Source: JAPLIS01 sp963719415
GTDB lineage: Bacteria > Babelota > Babeliae > Babelales > Vermiphilaceae
Direction: 5' to 3'
Assembly (NCBI GenBank): GCA_963719415.1
Contig: OY970383.1
Coordinates: forward strand, 496,001 to 560,000
Length of the DNA: 64,000 bases
In this document: in pieces, positions 50,013 through 59,385 of the stretch
Position numbering within the stretch: position 1 is the stretch's first letter
How the letters are laid out: each line of letters opens with the position of its first letter
Program-made: the position numbers and the translations under genes
The notes under the pieces: generated by a model
Database searches by the model: none
Seen by the model: the letters and a program-made list of their open reading frames with translations, nothing else
Told to the model about the DNA's origin: nothing

Positions 50013-51773
50013 ATGAAAGAATATAACCGCATCAATAAAAGCTATTCTAAAAATTCTTTCAAAAGCTTTCTACTGTTTATTGTTTTTTGTATAGCTTATC
50101 TTTTGATTATAGGAAATCTTTATCGTATTCAGATACGGAACAAATCCTTTTTTACCCAACGAGCGTCCCAACAACATTCGATAATAACCACCATCAAACC
50201 AGAACGAGCAATCATTCTTGACCGCAACAATAATTATCTAGCGATCAACAATGATTGCATATCAGCTTTTATACTTCCCCATAAATTAACTACTCCTACA
50301 GAAACCATCGCCCTATTATCTCAACACTTTCCCCATGCGTTAAGTAAACTGAAAACCCAAAAAAATAAAAAAAAACTACACAAACAGTTCATGTACATAC
50401 AGCGCAAACTTTCTAAAGAGCACATAGACATGCTCAAAGAAAGTGGCAATAAGGATATCCAGCTCCTGCGAGAATCGAGTCGGTTTTACCCTATTGCTTG
50501 CGTATCACCCCTCGTAGGAAAAACAGATATTGATAATAATGGTATACTGGGCATCGAATTATATTTTAATAAACAACTTGCCGGCAACCCCATACAACAA
50601 TTATTGTACAAAGATGCTCGCTCCGGTTATTTTTATCCCCACGAAAATAATTCTCAGGCACAGAATTCTCAGGCACAGAATTCTCACACACAAAACAGTA
50701 GCAGTTCTATCAAACTAACTATCGATAGTAAATTACAATTTTTAGTATCAGAAGAGCTCAAAAAAACCGTTACCGAATTCGGATCTCAGTACGCGTGCGC
50801 ACTTATCATAAATCCAAATACCGGAGAAATAGTTTCTATGGCCACCTACCCATCATTTGATCCTAACAGCGACGTGCTGGAAAATAGAGAATTAACCAGA
50901 AATCGCATTATTTCTGACACCTACGAACTCGGATCCATTATCAAAGTATTTGCAGCACTTGCAGCTCTTGAAGAGAACGTCGTAACCGCCGAAGAATTGA
51001 TCGATTGCAAAAACACCAAAACCACGCGAATAGCTGGAAGAACTATAAACACCACCAATGCTCACAGCCTCATCCCTTTTGCTGATGTTGTTGCATTCTC
51101 TAATAATATTGGTACTGCCATTGTTGCAAAAAGACTAGGGCCCGCTCTCTATACGCATTACAGACGTCTTGGGCTTGGCACAAAAACGACGATAGAATTA
51201 CCCGGCCAAGAGAGTGGGTTTGTAAATCACCCGGATAACTGGTCGAAACAATCAATTATATCATTATCGTATGGTTACGAAGTTACGGCAACCCTGTTGC
51301 AAATTGGCGCTGCATTCTGCATGATAGCACGTAATGGCTATCCCGTTTCTCCTACTATTATATATAATAAAGATACCCAAAATATCTCACCATTACAGGA
51401 AAAAACAGATACACAAAAAAAATCAAAAAAAATAGAACAACTCTATTCTGACAAAAGTATCACAACCCTTAAAGAAATATTAGAACGAACCACTCAAGCA
51501 GGAACCACCAAACATGCGCGCATCAAAGGATATCGCATTATGAGCAAAACAGGCACTGGCTGCCAACTGGTAAATGGCGTATACGATCTTAACAAAAATA
51601 TATTTACCTGTGCTGGCATTGTAGAAAAAACGGTAGAAAAAGATAACTATCAGAGAGTTGTAGTCACTTTTGTTAAAGATACTAACCGCAAAAAAGTACT
51701 GGCATCTACGGTGGCCGCACCCCTTTTTAGAGAGATTACACAAAAAATGTTAATTCACGATCGAGTTATATAA
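50013..51773 (+). CDS. ftsI: Septal penicillin-binding protein (peptidoglycan transpeptidase FtsI)
   Basis: A 586-residue class B PBP: single N-terminal membrane helix (LLFIVFCIAYLLIIGNLY), a pedestal domain with RAIILDRNNNYLA and a transpeptidase domain. The three catalytic motifs are intact: SIIK (308-311), SNN (363-365) and KTG (512-514). Between pedestal and catalytic domain is an in-frame 15-base tandem repeat, SQAQNSQAQNSHTQNS (214-229). The upstream ftsL-like gene supports septal FtsI over elongasome PBP2. This implies that the cell makes septal peptidoglycan or at least keeps a division transpeptidase, notable in a reduced genome. TTAGG precedes the ATG. Confidence 0.88.
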   Translation: MKEYNRINKSYSKNSFKSFLLFIVFCIAYLLIIGNLYRIQIRNKSFFTQRASQQHSIITTIKPERAIILDRNNNYLAINNDCISAFILPHKLTTPTETIALLSQHFPHALSKLKTQKNKKKLHKQFMYIQRKLSKEHIDMLKESGNKDIQLLRESSRFYPIACVSPLVGKTDIDNNGILGIELYFNKQLAGNPIQQLLYKDARSGYFYPHENNSQAQNSQAQNSHTQNSSSSIKLTIDSKLQFLVSEELKKTVTEFGSQYACALIINPNTGEIVSMATYPSFDPNSDVLENRELTRNRIISDTYELGSIIKVFAALAALEENVVTAEELIDCKNTKTTRIAGRTINTTNAHSLIPFADVVAFSNNIGTAIVAKRLGPALYTHYRRLGLGTKTTIELPGQESGFVNHPDNWSKQSIISLSYGYEVTATLLQIGAAFCMIARNGYPVSPTIIYNKDTQNISPLQEKTDTQKKSKKIEQLYSDKSITTLKEILERTTQAGTTKHARIKGYRIMSKTGTGCQLVNGVYDLNKNIFTCAGIVEKTVEKDNYQRVVVTFVKDTNRKKVLASTVAAPLFREITQKMLIHDRVI

Positions 51774-51903
51774 ATATATATTCGTTTTTAGTAGTATTAA
51801 AAAAAACTATACATATAATCGCATAACAAAATCGCATAATAAAAACATATAACAAAAGCGTAATTAACCTATTCTGTCTATATAAAAAAGGGAAACTGCT
51901 GTC

Positions 51904-53511
51904 ATGAATAAAATTATTGTTACCGTAACTTCAGGTGATCATGGTGAAAAAAAACATGCACGCTTTTCGCCCCCGGAGGGGGCAAATAGCTATCTATGTT
52001 CATTACTACAGAGTAAAACTGGTATTATACATATAGTTGCACTTATAGCATTTTTAGTTCATGCAAGCACCGTCAACAGCAAACCGCACCAAGTCTATGC
52101 GCGGTCTTTTATGTTAACCAGACCAGCCTACCAACACTTAAGCATGCAACAAGCTCTCTGGCATTCGATAATATATAATAAAGAAGAAGACATGCAGGCC
52201 GCCGCCCGCGTAATCGGCTTTTATCAAAAATCTCTCAGCATGGAAAAAACTGCTCATTATTTTCTACCTCCGTGCATTGACAACGTCCTGGTTGTCGGAG
52301 ACGACAATAGAGCTGAAATTATTCATGATCGAACAGTACGTGCTGAATGGCTTGGCCTTGATCCAAGCTTTAGGGGCTCATTTACCCTAAATCCGACTGA
52401 AAGACAGGCTGGATTTCTTGTTGAATACAATCAAAATCTAAATGCATTTATCGATCTTGATCTATTAAAAGATTATTGGATAAGCATTAACATTCCGTTT
52501 GTAGATATGCAACGCTCGCTTAATCTACAAGAAAAAAAAATCGTAACCCCTGACACACCTGAACACCCTAACTCACCAACAACCATTAGGCAAGCCTTTC
52601 AACAACCCGCATGGTGCTACGCGCACATACCTGACTGCTCAAAAAAAATGCGGCCAGCAGAAATTAGAGTCGCAATCGGCAGCTCACTCGTATCTCGGGA
52701 TTACTTCCAATTTGCATATAACACTATTTTAGTTGCACCAACGGGAAATAAACAGACAGCAAAAGAGACCTTTGAAGCTGTTGTTGGCAATAATCAGCAT
52801 TTTGCCTTTGGAGCGGCAATTTTCTTCCAATTTCCTCTCAATGAAGATACGAGCAACTATGGCCTCTGCTTTTTCACCAACCTTGAATCTATTTTTAATA
52901 TTCGCAATAGCCAGCATAGAACCCTGGACATAAAAAATAAACCGTGGAGTAGATACTTACTCTATAATGAACAAGGAGAAGGTGGCCGAAGCAACATTCC
53001 TGGCGTTAATCTCCTTACTCATCACGTACTTGTACGTCCCTATGGGGTCTTTGATTTTTCGTGTGGATGGCGCTACATATCATCCGCCATCGAAGCTGAG
53101 GTGGGTTATAATGTATGGGGTAAAAGTAATGAACGAGTTGAGCTGAAACGTCCTTACTATCACCCCTGTGAGTATTATGGTGTTTATGGTATTGCGGGAA
53201 GCGAACCGAACACTACAGCAAGCGAAAGCACCATCGCCTATCAAGCTGAAAATGATATTGTGTTTACTCCCATCACCTTACCCATCAATCCCATTACCCA
53301 ATTAAGCGGTGCAGCTTTTACCGATCTTGATCCATCTTCAGCTGAAAGTGGAAGCGTTTTAAATCATAAAGTACATATATCGGCGGGTTCTACTCTGAAA
53401 TCCAAACACGGTAAACCGTTTATTAATGGTGGCGCATACATTGATATTCCACAAAAAAATACAACACTCAGAGTTTGGGGTATCTGGCTTTCACTAGGAG
53501 CATCGTTTTAA
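51904..53511 (+). CDS. Putative outer-membrane beta-barrel protein
   Basis: 535 residues. The hydrophobic signal lies at about 39-59 (GIIHIVALIAFLVHASTV), after an unusually long polar start. The rest alternates aromatic and polar residues, with beta-strand-like segments (HFAFGAAIFFQFPL, YGVFDFSCGWRYI, AIEAEVGYNVWG, HKVHISAGSTLKS) and ends RVWGIWLSLGASF. A terminal Phe with alternating hydrophobics is the typical signal for BAM insertion. The early coding part includes CGCCCCCGGAGGGGGC, a GC-rich palindrome possibly from a repeat inserted in the leader; a later start cannot be ruled out. No family name is offered. GGGAAACTGCTGTC precedes the ATG. Confidence 0.65.
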   Translation: MNKIIVTVTSGDHGEKKHARFSPPEGANSYLCSLLQSKTGIIHIVALIAFLVHASTVNSKPHQVYARSFMLTRPAYQHLSMQQALWHSIIYNKEEDMQAAARVIGFYQKSLSMEKTAHYFLPPCIDNVLVVGDDNRAEIIHDRTVRAEWLGLDPSFRGSFTLNPTERQAGFLVEYNQNLNAFIDLDLLKDYWISINIPFVDMQRSLNLQEKKIVTPDTPEHPNSPTTIRQAFQQPAWCYAHIPDCSKKMRPAEIRVAIGSSLVSRDYFQFAYNTILVAPTGNKQTAKETFEAVVGNNQHFAFGAAIFFQFPLNEDTSNYGLCFFTNLESIFNIRNSQHRTLDIKNKPWSRYLLYNEQGEGGRSNIPGVNLLTHHVLVRPYGVFDFSCGWRYISSAIEAEVGYNVWGKSNERVELKRPYYHPCEYYGVYGIAGSEPNTTASESTIAYQAENDIVFTPITLPINPITQLSGAAFTDLDPSSAESGSVLNHKVHISAGSTLKSKHGKPFINGGAYIDIPQKNTTLRVWGIWLSLGASF

Positions 53512-53590
53512 AATATATAAATTTTAGGGAAAATAGAGCATAACCCAATAATACCAAACTATTGTTTTAAACTAAAAAATTAAAAAAAAT

Positions 53591-54634
53591 ATGCTTATGA
53601 TACTACAAAAAAGAAAAAAAATAGTGATAATTAAAAGAATGGCGCTTTTTATAGTGTTTAGTTTTTTCTTTTGTAAAAACAGTAGAGCAGCAATGGATGG
53701 TGCTTTTCTGGAGCCCGAATTGCCGCAACAACAACAGCTAAAACTCGATACATTCCTTCATAAAGCAGCATCACAAGACAATTTTGAAGCGGTAAAAAAT
53801 CTAGTGGAAGCGAAAGCCGATGTTAATGCCCTTTATCATGACAAATCTCCTTTGCAGGCATCGTTATTTTATAGACTTATTGGCTATTATAATCCCGCCG
53901 AAAAAGAAAAAATAATACGATTTTTATGCAAACAATATGCGGATGTAAATTATGAAGGTAATTTCAAATCTCCTCTTTCTTTAGCCGTATGCCAAAACTC
54001 ATATGAAACGGTTAAATATCTACTTGCCTGCAAAGCTGATCCAACAAAAAAACTAAAGCATACATATACATTAGTAGAAGAATTTGTCTCACACTTTTGG
54101 ACTCAACCAATTGAATATTGCTGGATAGAGCGTAATGACAATGAGAGAAAAGGAAAATTAAACATACTCAAAAGATTATTAAATAGCCGAATAGATCCAA
54201 ATATAACTTCTATTAATAATAGCCCATCACCAATATACTGGGCGATAGAACATGATTTGAATGGAGCAGCATATGCAAAAAATAAAATAGGCCCTCCTGA
54301 CGTAGTCGATAAAGACGGCTGTGAATGCCATCTTACGGCAACCTTATTGAGTTATGGCGCAACAATAGATAAAGAAAACGCAACATATCAACTATCAAGA
54401 GCTATTCAATATTCTCGCAATAGTAGCCTCTGGCGAACTCTTTTGTGGGCGAAAGCTACCCCCAGCCCACAAGATATGAGAAAGCCTTTGATAAAAGAAG
54501 AGCTTGCTGCAATAGAAAAAAAAGAGATAAAAAAAAAAGAGATAAAAAAAAAAGAAATAGAAGAAAAAAAACAGGAGTATGCCCATGACTATACAAAAAA
54601 TCAAAAAAATAGTGGTATGTGTTGCATTACTTAG
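53591..54634 (+). CDS. Exported ankyrin-repeat protein, tandem copy 1
   Basis: 347 residues. Signal peptide MALFIVFSFFFCKNSRAAMD; ankyrin repeats FLHKAASQDNFEAVKNLVEA, SPLQASLFYRLIGYY, and KSPLSLAVCQNSYETVKYLL (K/A-D-V/P-N endings), followed by further diverged repeats (GCECHLTATLLSYGATI). The C-terminus has a KKKEIKKKEI tandem stretch from a 15-base DNA repeat. The next gene is a clear duplicate that starts within this gene's last 50 bases. Ankyrin proteins of host-associated bacteria often bind host proteins; the target here is unknown. Confidence 0.8.
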   Translation: MLMILQKRKKIVIIKRMALFIVFSFFFCKNSRAAMDGAFLEPELPQQQQLKLDTFLHKAASQDNFEAVKNLVEAKADVNALYHDKSPLQASLFYRLIGYYNPAEKEKIIRFLCKQYADVNYEGNFKSPLSLAVCQNSYETVKYLLACKADPTKKLKHTYTLVEEFVSHFWTQPIEYCWIERNDNERKGKLNILKRLLNSRIDPNITSINNSPSPIYWAIEHDLNGAAYAKNKIGPPDVVDKDGCECHLTATLLSYGATIDKENATYQLSRAIQYSRNSSLWRTLLWAKATPSPQDMRKPLIKEELAAIEKKEIKKKEIKKKEIEEKKQEYAHDYTKNQKNSGMCCIT

Positions 54635-55580
54635 CTCTCTTTTTTTTAAAAACAGTAGAACAATGGATGACTCCCTGATTGAGCAAGAACTATCAGTATT
54701 ATCCCCCAAACAGCAAAAAAAATTTCAAAAAAACTTTCAACTCTTTCAAAAACAAACGCAAGAACAGATAGAACTCGCAAAATTACTTCATGAAGCTGCA
54801 TCGCAAGATAACTTTAATGCGGTAAAAAATTTGGTAGAAGCAAAAGCAGATATTAATGTACAGTATCAGGATAAATCCCCTTTGCAAACGTCGTTACATT
54901 ACACTCTTGTTGGTTATCACAATCCCGCTCAGAAAATACAAATAACACGCTTTCTCTGTGGACACCGTGCAGATATAAATTATGAAGGTAATTTCAAATC
55001 CCCTCTTTCTTTAGCAGTATGCCAAAGCTCATATGAAACTGTTGAATATCTCCTTGTCTGCAAAGCTGATCCAACAAAAAGTCTTAAGAATAAAAATACA
55101 TTAGTAGGAGAGTTACTCAAGGCTACTTGGGATAAAAGTGACTACTGTGGGTTAAAACATAATAATAATATAAGAGAAGAAAAATTACGTTTGCTTACTT
55201 TATTATTGGAAAGCAAAATAGATCCAAATATAACCCCCCTTCACGGTACACCGCCACTATTCTGGGCGTTGGCGCATGATCTAAAGGGAGCTCGATGGTC
55301 ACATTGTTTTGGAGTGAAAGGGAAGGATGGATGTGGATGCAATCTTACAGCGACTTTATTAAGCTATGGCGCAACAATACATGAAAATTTAACTGATGAG
55401 TTAAGAGAAGCTATTGATTATTCACGCAATAGCACTCTCTGGCGGACTCTTTTGTATGCGAAAGTCTTACCTAGCCGGGAAGATGCAGTAAAACCTTTTA
55501 TAAAAGAAGAGCTGGCTATAATAGCTAAAAAAGAAAAAGCTGCGTTGCTGAATACAATAGAAAAAAAAGAACAGGAATAA
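54585..55580 (+). CDS. Exported ankyrin-repeat protein, tandem copy 2
   Basis: From ATG 54585 (AGGAG 7 bases upstream, preferred over ATG 54579) the protein has 331 residues. Signal peptide KIVVCVALLSSLFFKNSRT; an extra Gln-rich segment (QKQTQEQIELAK); then the same repeat series as copy 1: LLHEAASQDNFNAVKNLVEA, NYEGNFKSPLSLAVCQSSYE, and GCGCNLTATLLSYGATI. The two genes overlap by 50 bases, implying translational coupling. Differences are spread evenly, as expected of an old tandem duplication under selection. Confidence 0.8.
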   Translation: MTIQKIKKIVVCVALLSSLFFKNSRTMDDSLIEQELSVLSPKQQKKFQKNFQLFQKQTQEQIELAKLLHEAASQDNFNAVKNLVEAKADINVQYQDKSPLQTSLHYTLVGYHNPAQKIQITRFLCGHRADINYEGNFKSPLSLAVCQSSYETVEYLLVCKADPTKSLKNKNTLVGELLKATWDKSDYCGLKHNNNIREEKLRLLTLLLESKIDPNITPLHGTPPLFWALAHDLKGARWSHCFGVKGKDGCGCNLTATLLSYGATIHENLTDELREAIDYSRNSTLWRTLLYAKVLPSREDAVKPFIKEELAIIAKKEKAALLNTIEKKEQE

Positions 55581-55741
55581 ATTTTTGCTCTCCAACTACT
55601 TCCTGCCCAATTAATCAAATAATACGTTTACTCATAAAAATTTTAAATCAAAAAACTATTTTTTGAGTACACTAACTATACACACATATTTTTTATATAG
55701 AGAAAAACTAGTTTTTTATATTTCTTATAAAAGGGTTAATT

Positions 55742-56611
55742 ATGATTTATTTAGATCCTACAAATGATATAGCGTTTAAAAAATTATTTGGCAATATGGC
55801 CCATAAAGATATCGTTATCAGTTTTTTAAATAGCATACTCGAACGCAAAGAAGGCGAAAAAATAATCGAGGTTGTTATTAATGATCCTAACAATTTAGCT
55901 GATAATAAAGATCAAAAATCAAGCATTGTCGATGTACGATGCACTGATCAGGCACAAAATCAGTATATTATAGAAATGCAGGTTGCTCCACAAAGATACT
56001 TTGCAACCCGAGCACAATACTATAGTGCTGTAGCTTTTAGTAGGCAATTAGGAAAAAGCGAACGTTTCGATATAGCAGTTCCTGTTATTTTTGTTGGTAT
56101 TCTTGATTTTAATCTTTTCAAAAATGACAATAATTACTTATGCCACAATCTTATTCTTGATACTAAAACAGGTGAGCAAAAATGTAAGGGCTTTGAATTT
56201 CACTTTGTAGAATTAAGAAAATTTACAAAAAAACTTGAAGAACTGACAACGCTGGCTGAAAAATGGATCTACTTTTTAAGTAATGCTCACGAACAACACA
56301 AAGTACCAAAAAATTTAACCGAACTAGAAGAAGCTTTTCTTGTTTTAAACAAAAACAGTTGGACCCTTAAAGAACTTGATGAATACGAACGCACGTTAAA
56401 TCGTATACGATTAGAAAATGATACAATTGATACAGCAGAAGAAAAAGGTAGAGAGAAAGGCAAAAAAGAAGGCAAAGCAGAAGGTAAATTGGAAGAAAAA
56501 GTTAGTATAGCTAAACAATTATTAAATTTAAACATTCTTGATATCGAAACAATTGCTAAAACAACAAGTTTAAATATTGAAACCATTAAAAAACTTAAAT
56601 CAGAACAATAA
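55742..56611 (+). CDS. Rpn-family PD-(D/E)XK nuclease / transposase-like protein
   Basis: 289 residues of the Rpn (recombination-promoting nuclease, PDDEXK_2) family. The start DPTNDIAFKKLFG is the family's characteristic entry, followed by SIVDVRCTD (catalytic Asp) and YIIEMQV (Glu-x-Gln), the nuclease core. Lys-rich KGREKGKKEGKAEGK and an HTH-like end (DIETIAKTTSLNIETI) finish it. Family members make DNA breaks and often are multicopy; a second copy of low identity lies at 59386. AAAAGGG precedes the ATG. Directly after its stop, in the same frame, is an ankyrin-like fragment. Confidence 0.88.
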   Translation: MIYLDPTNDIAFKKLFGNMAHKDIVISFLNSILERKEGEKIIEVVINDPNNLADNKDQKSSIVDVRCTDQAQNQYIIEMQVAPQRYFATRAQYYSAVAFSRQLGKSERFDIAVPVIFVGILDFNLFKNDNNYLCHNLILDTKTGEQKCKGFEFHFVELRKFTKKLEELTTLAEKWIYFLSNAHEQHKVPKNLTELEEAFLVLNKNSWTLKELDEYERTLNRIRLENDTIDTAEEKGREKGKKEGKAEGKLEEKVSIAKQLLNLNILDIETIAKTTSLNIETIKKLKSEQ

Positions 56612-56722
56612 AAACATGATAATACAAAAAAAGGTCACGCTAAACTTCTCCGTGACGCAGCAGCTCACGGTAACTTTGAAACAGTATGTGTTTATATGCT
56701 TCGCATTATGTATCAAAAATAA
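56612..56722 (+). pseudogene. Ankyrin-repeat fragment behind the Rpn gene
   Basis: In the same frame as the preceding gene and just after its stop, the sequence reads GHAKLLRDAAAHGNFETVCV, an ankyrin helix pair like those at 53.6-55.6 kb, and then ends. It has no start of its own. I take it as the remnant of an ankyrin gene displaced by the nuclease gene. Confidence 0.5.
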
Positions 56723-56737
56723 AAAATTGGTTTAATT

Positions 56738-58324
56738 ATGAAAACTTCTGCTCTACAAAGATTACCTCTTGGTTTAAGCACTTTTTCTGTGATTCGCAAT
56801 AACGGCTATTTGTATGTCGACAAAACGGAACATGCGTATAATTTAATTACTCAGGGCCATAGATATTTTCTCTCCCGTCCACGGAGATTTGGTAAGTCAT
56901 TGTTAGTTTCAACCTTGAAAGAAATCCTAGCCGGCAATAAACCATTGTTTAAAGATCTTTGGATTGAAAAAAGCGATTATGCATGGCAACCTCATGGCGT
57001 TATCGCTTTGAGTTTTTCCGGGCTTGGCATAAAGGATGTTGATAGCTTGACAAGTGGATTGCTTCGTACACTATCTCGCATTGCTCAAAGCTATGAGCTT
57101 ACAGAATCCATACACGCTACAAGTCCAGAGTTTGCTTTGGATGATTTAGTAAGAGCACTTTATAGCCGTTTTGGCAAGGTAGCGATTCTTATCGACGAAT
57201 ATGATTATCCAATTTTAAAAGCACTCGATGATCAAAAAAACGCAGAAAAAATTCGAAATTCTTTACAGAATTTTTTTTCAGTCATTAAAGATTTAGATGA
57301 ATATGTTGCTTTTACTTTTATTACGGGCGTTAGTGCATTTGCCAAAGCTGGAATATTTTCCGGTCTCAATAATCTTAAAATTATAACATTGAATGAGCGA
57401 TGGGCTACTATTTGTGGCTATACAAACGAAGAAATAGAGCACTACTTTACTCCGCATATGCAGGCATGGGCAACCCAACAAAACATTTCTTATGAGAAAT
57501 TACACCTGCAAATTAAAAACTGGTATAATGGTTACCGATTTGGAGCAGATGTTACCGCTGTCTATAATCCATTTTCTTTTATGAATGCACTTGAAGAACA
57601 AAAATGTGAAAATTTCTGGCTTCAGACCGGTACTCCTTCTTTTTTAATAAAAGAGATAAAGAAAAATTATCGTACCGTTGAACGTGAAATGCTTCATTTA
57701 GAGTCATTCAATGCAACGGCTGACTTTCTTAGTATTTTTGATATAGGCACAACACCCCTTGTCTCTTTACTTTTTCAATCGGGATACTTAACCATAGCAC
57801 GCGTTGACCAAGAGGCAAAAATATATACTCTTGACTATCCAAATTATGAAGTACGTACTGCTATGGAACAATATTTTTTGTCTGTTTTAACACGAACAGA
57901 TGTTAACCAAACAGGACTTTTTGCTTCAAAATTATGGTCCGCGTTTGAAGAAAAAAATATCGTTGAGATAGTTGCATTAATTAAATCAACATTCGTTCGA
58001 GTCCCTTATCTATCGCATATTCCAGAAAAAAAATTTTATCACGGATTGCTGCACGTTTTATTGAGCGCTGCTGGGTTAAAAGTCTATTCTGAATATATGA
58101 CAAGTCACGCTCGCATTGATATGATTGTTGAACTTCCATCGGTGAATTATGTTATTGAGTTAAAGTTTAATCAGTCGGCAAAAAAGGCACTGGAACAAAT
58201 AGAAAATCGTAAGTATTATGAGGTCTTGCGCGATCAAAATAAACCAATAATTTTACTTGGCTTAAACTTTAATAGAAAGCCAAAAGAATTTGATATTACC
58301 TACGTTTCAAAAGAAGTACGGTAG
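56738..58324 (+). CDS. AAA-ATPase-like protein with C-terminal PD-(D/E)XK nuclease domain
   Basis: 528 residues of the DUF1703-type family (AAA-ATPase_like plus PDDEXK_9). The start LPLGLSTFSVIRNNGYLYVDKT is typical, Walker A is RPRRFGKSLL (about residues 46-55), Walker B is AILIDEYDYP, and the C-terminal nuclease core is RIDMIVEL...YVIELKF (Asp, then Glu-x-Lys). Such proteins are widespread and multicopy in reduced host-associated bacteria; the role is unsettled (mobile element, defence or DNA processing). It is complete, single, and follows the Rpn nuclease. Confidence 0.88.
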   Translation: MKTSALQRLPLGLSTFSVIRNNGYLYVDKTEHAYNLITQGHRYFLSRPRRFGKSLLVSTLKEILAGNKPLFKDLWIEKSDYAWQPHGVIALSFSGLGIKDVDSLTSGLLRTLSRIAQSYELTESIHATSPEFALDDLVRALYSRFGKVAILIDEYDYPILKALDDQKNAEKIRNSLQNFFSVIKDLDEYVAFTFITGVSAFAKAGIFSGLNNLKIITLNERWATICGYTNEEIEHYFTPHMQAWATQQNISYEKLHLQIKNWYNGYRFGADVTAVYNPFSFMNALEEQKCENFWLQTGTPSFLIKEIKKNYRTVEREMLHLESFNATADFLSIFDIGTTPLVSLLFQSGYLTIARVDQEAKIYTLDYPNYEVRTAMEQYFLSVLTRTDVNQTGLFASKLWSAFEEKNIVEIVALIKSTFVRVPYLSHIPEKKFYHGLLHVLLSAAGLKVYSEYMTSHARIDMIVELPSVNYVIELKFNQSAKKALEQIENRKYYEVLRDQNKPIILLGLNFNRKPKEFDITYVSKEVR

Positions 58325-58432
58325 CCTGTTTTTAATATCTTAACAGGCATAGTTTATAAATTGACAATTAAATAACAGTTTTCTACAATTGAAATAATTT
58401 TAATATCATATAACCTCAAAAATAGGTATCCT

Positions 58433-59038
58433 ATGAAGCACATTAAAATAGTATCCATACTCAGTCTTGTTTTTTTATGTCCTGCGATATCAGCAGCGGC
58501 TCAAAAACCAAAACCAATGTGCCACCCCTGCACCCCCTTCGAAGAGAAAACAATAGCATTAGTAAAAAGTGATCTATTTTATGCAAGCATGGATCCTCGA
58601 GACAGCCGTGTCCCACGTGTTTTTGTTCAACCCCATGAACATATAGCCTCGCTAGCTGATTGGAGAGAGGAACATTGGCAAGAATTTGGTAAATTTGAAA
58701 AAATGTTGGAACTTGGATTGAGAAAAGCTTTTGGTGCTGAACTTGTTAACGTTGCATGCCTAATGAATCTTGCAGGAGAAGAAGGTACTCATACGCACTG
58801 GCATTTTATTGCGCGCCTACCAGAACCAATAACAATCATTGATCCAGCAACTAAAGAGGAGCATGAACTCAAAGATCCTTGTTATGGGAAACCATACGAT
58901 ATGAATGGCAAAAATTATCGACCAGCAAGTGACATAATGCTAAAAATAATCATAAAAAAAATACAAAGCAATTTAGATCTAACTATACTTCCAGGTTCAC
59001 AACTCAAAGACGTTGACGACGAAAAAAGAGACGTTTAA
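58433..59038 (+). CDS. Exported HIT-domain protein
   Basis: 201 residues with a signal peptide (IVSILSLVFLCPAISAAA). The body fits the histidine-triad fold: FVQPHEHIASLADWREEHWQ corresponds to 'P-x-x-H-x-x-x-L-x-D', and THTHWHFIARL has the H-x-H-x-H-x-x triad where the central His is nucleophilic. HIT enzymes hydrolyse or transfer nucleoside phosphoramidates and dinucleoside polyphosphates. They are normally cytoplasmic; a clear Sec signal is unusual and suggests action in the periplasm or outside the cell. The ~45-residue C-terminal extension is not family typical. TAGGTATCCT precedes the ATG. Confidence 0.78.
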   Translation: MKHIKIVSILSLVFLCPAISAAAQKPKPMCHPCTPFEEKTIALVKSDLFYASMDPRDSRVPRVFVQPHEHIASLADWREEHWQEFGKFEKMLELGLRKAFGAELVNVACLMNLAGEEGTHTHWHFIARLPEPITIIDPATKEEHELKDPCYGKPYDMNGKNYRPASDIMLKIIIKKIQSNLDLTILPGSQLKDVDDEKRDV

Positions 59039-59385
59039 TACTAATCCGCTATCAACTATTAAAATTGAGATTGCTAATTGGATTGGAGCTGGGGGGGGAA
59101 CAAAAAATCTTAATTTTATGACTTTCTTTCACCGAGCTCACCGTATTATTAACGTAAGCTCGATCTAACCAACTTGATTTCTACGATATTTTTTGTATAG
59201 CGGGCTTAATGGGCCCTGCGGGCCCATCCAATTTCTTACCCCACCTGCTCCCCAATTTCCCCGGATGGGGGATTAAAGGGGGCAAATTTACAGCATTTTT
59301 CAAGTCGAGCTCAGGTTAGTTAATAAAAAGAGAAAATTTTCTTATTATCGAAAACTCTCTCTTTTTATTAATCCTTAATTTTAAC
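59039..59385. repeat. Intergenic repeat region with GAGCTCG-type ends and terminator
   Basis: ACCGAGCTCACCG and TTAACGTAAGCTCGAT (59131-59167) face CAAGTCGAGCTCAGGTTAG (59301-59319), inverted. The interior holds GC-rich hairpins (GGGCCCTGCGGGCCC, and CCCCACC with GGATGGGGG). A terminator of the following minus-strand gene is at 59325-59366. No coding region. Confidence 0.5.
59325..59366 (-). terminator. Terminator downstream of the second Rpn gene
   Basis: AAAAAGAGAAAATTTTC faces GAAAACTCTCTCTTTTT, an imperfect copy of the hairpin at 60361-60402 that follows groEL. Confidence 0.6.

Noticed and set aside
56616..56734. Short frame from an ATG after the Rpn gene
   Set aside because: The composition is arbitrary, and another frame of the same stretch shows a convincing ankyrin fragment.
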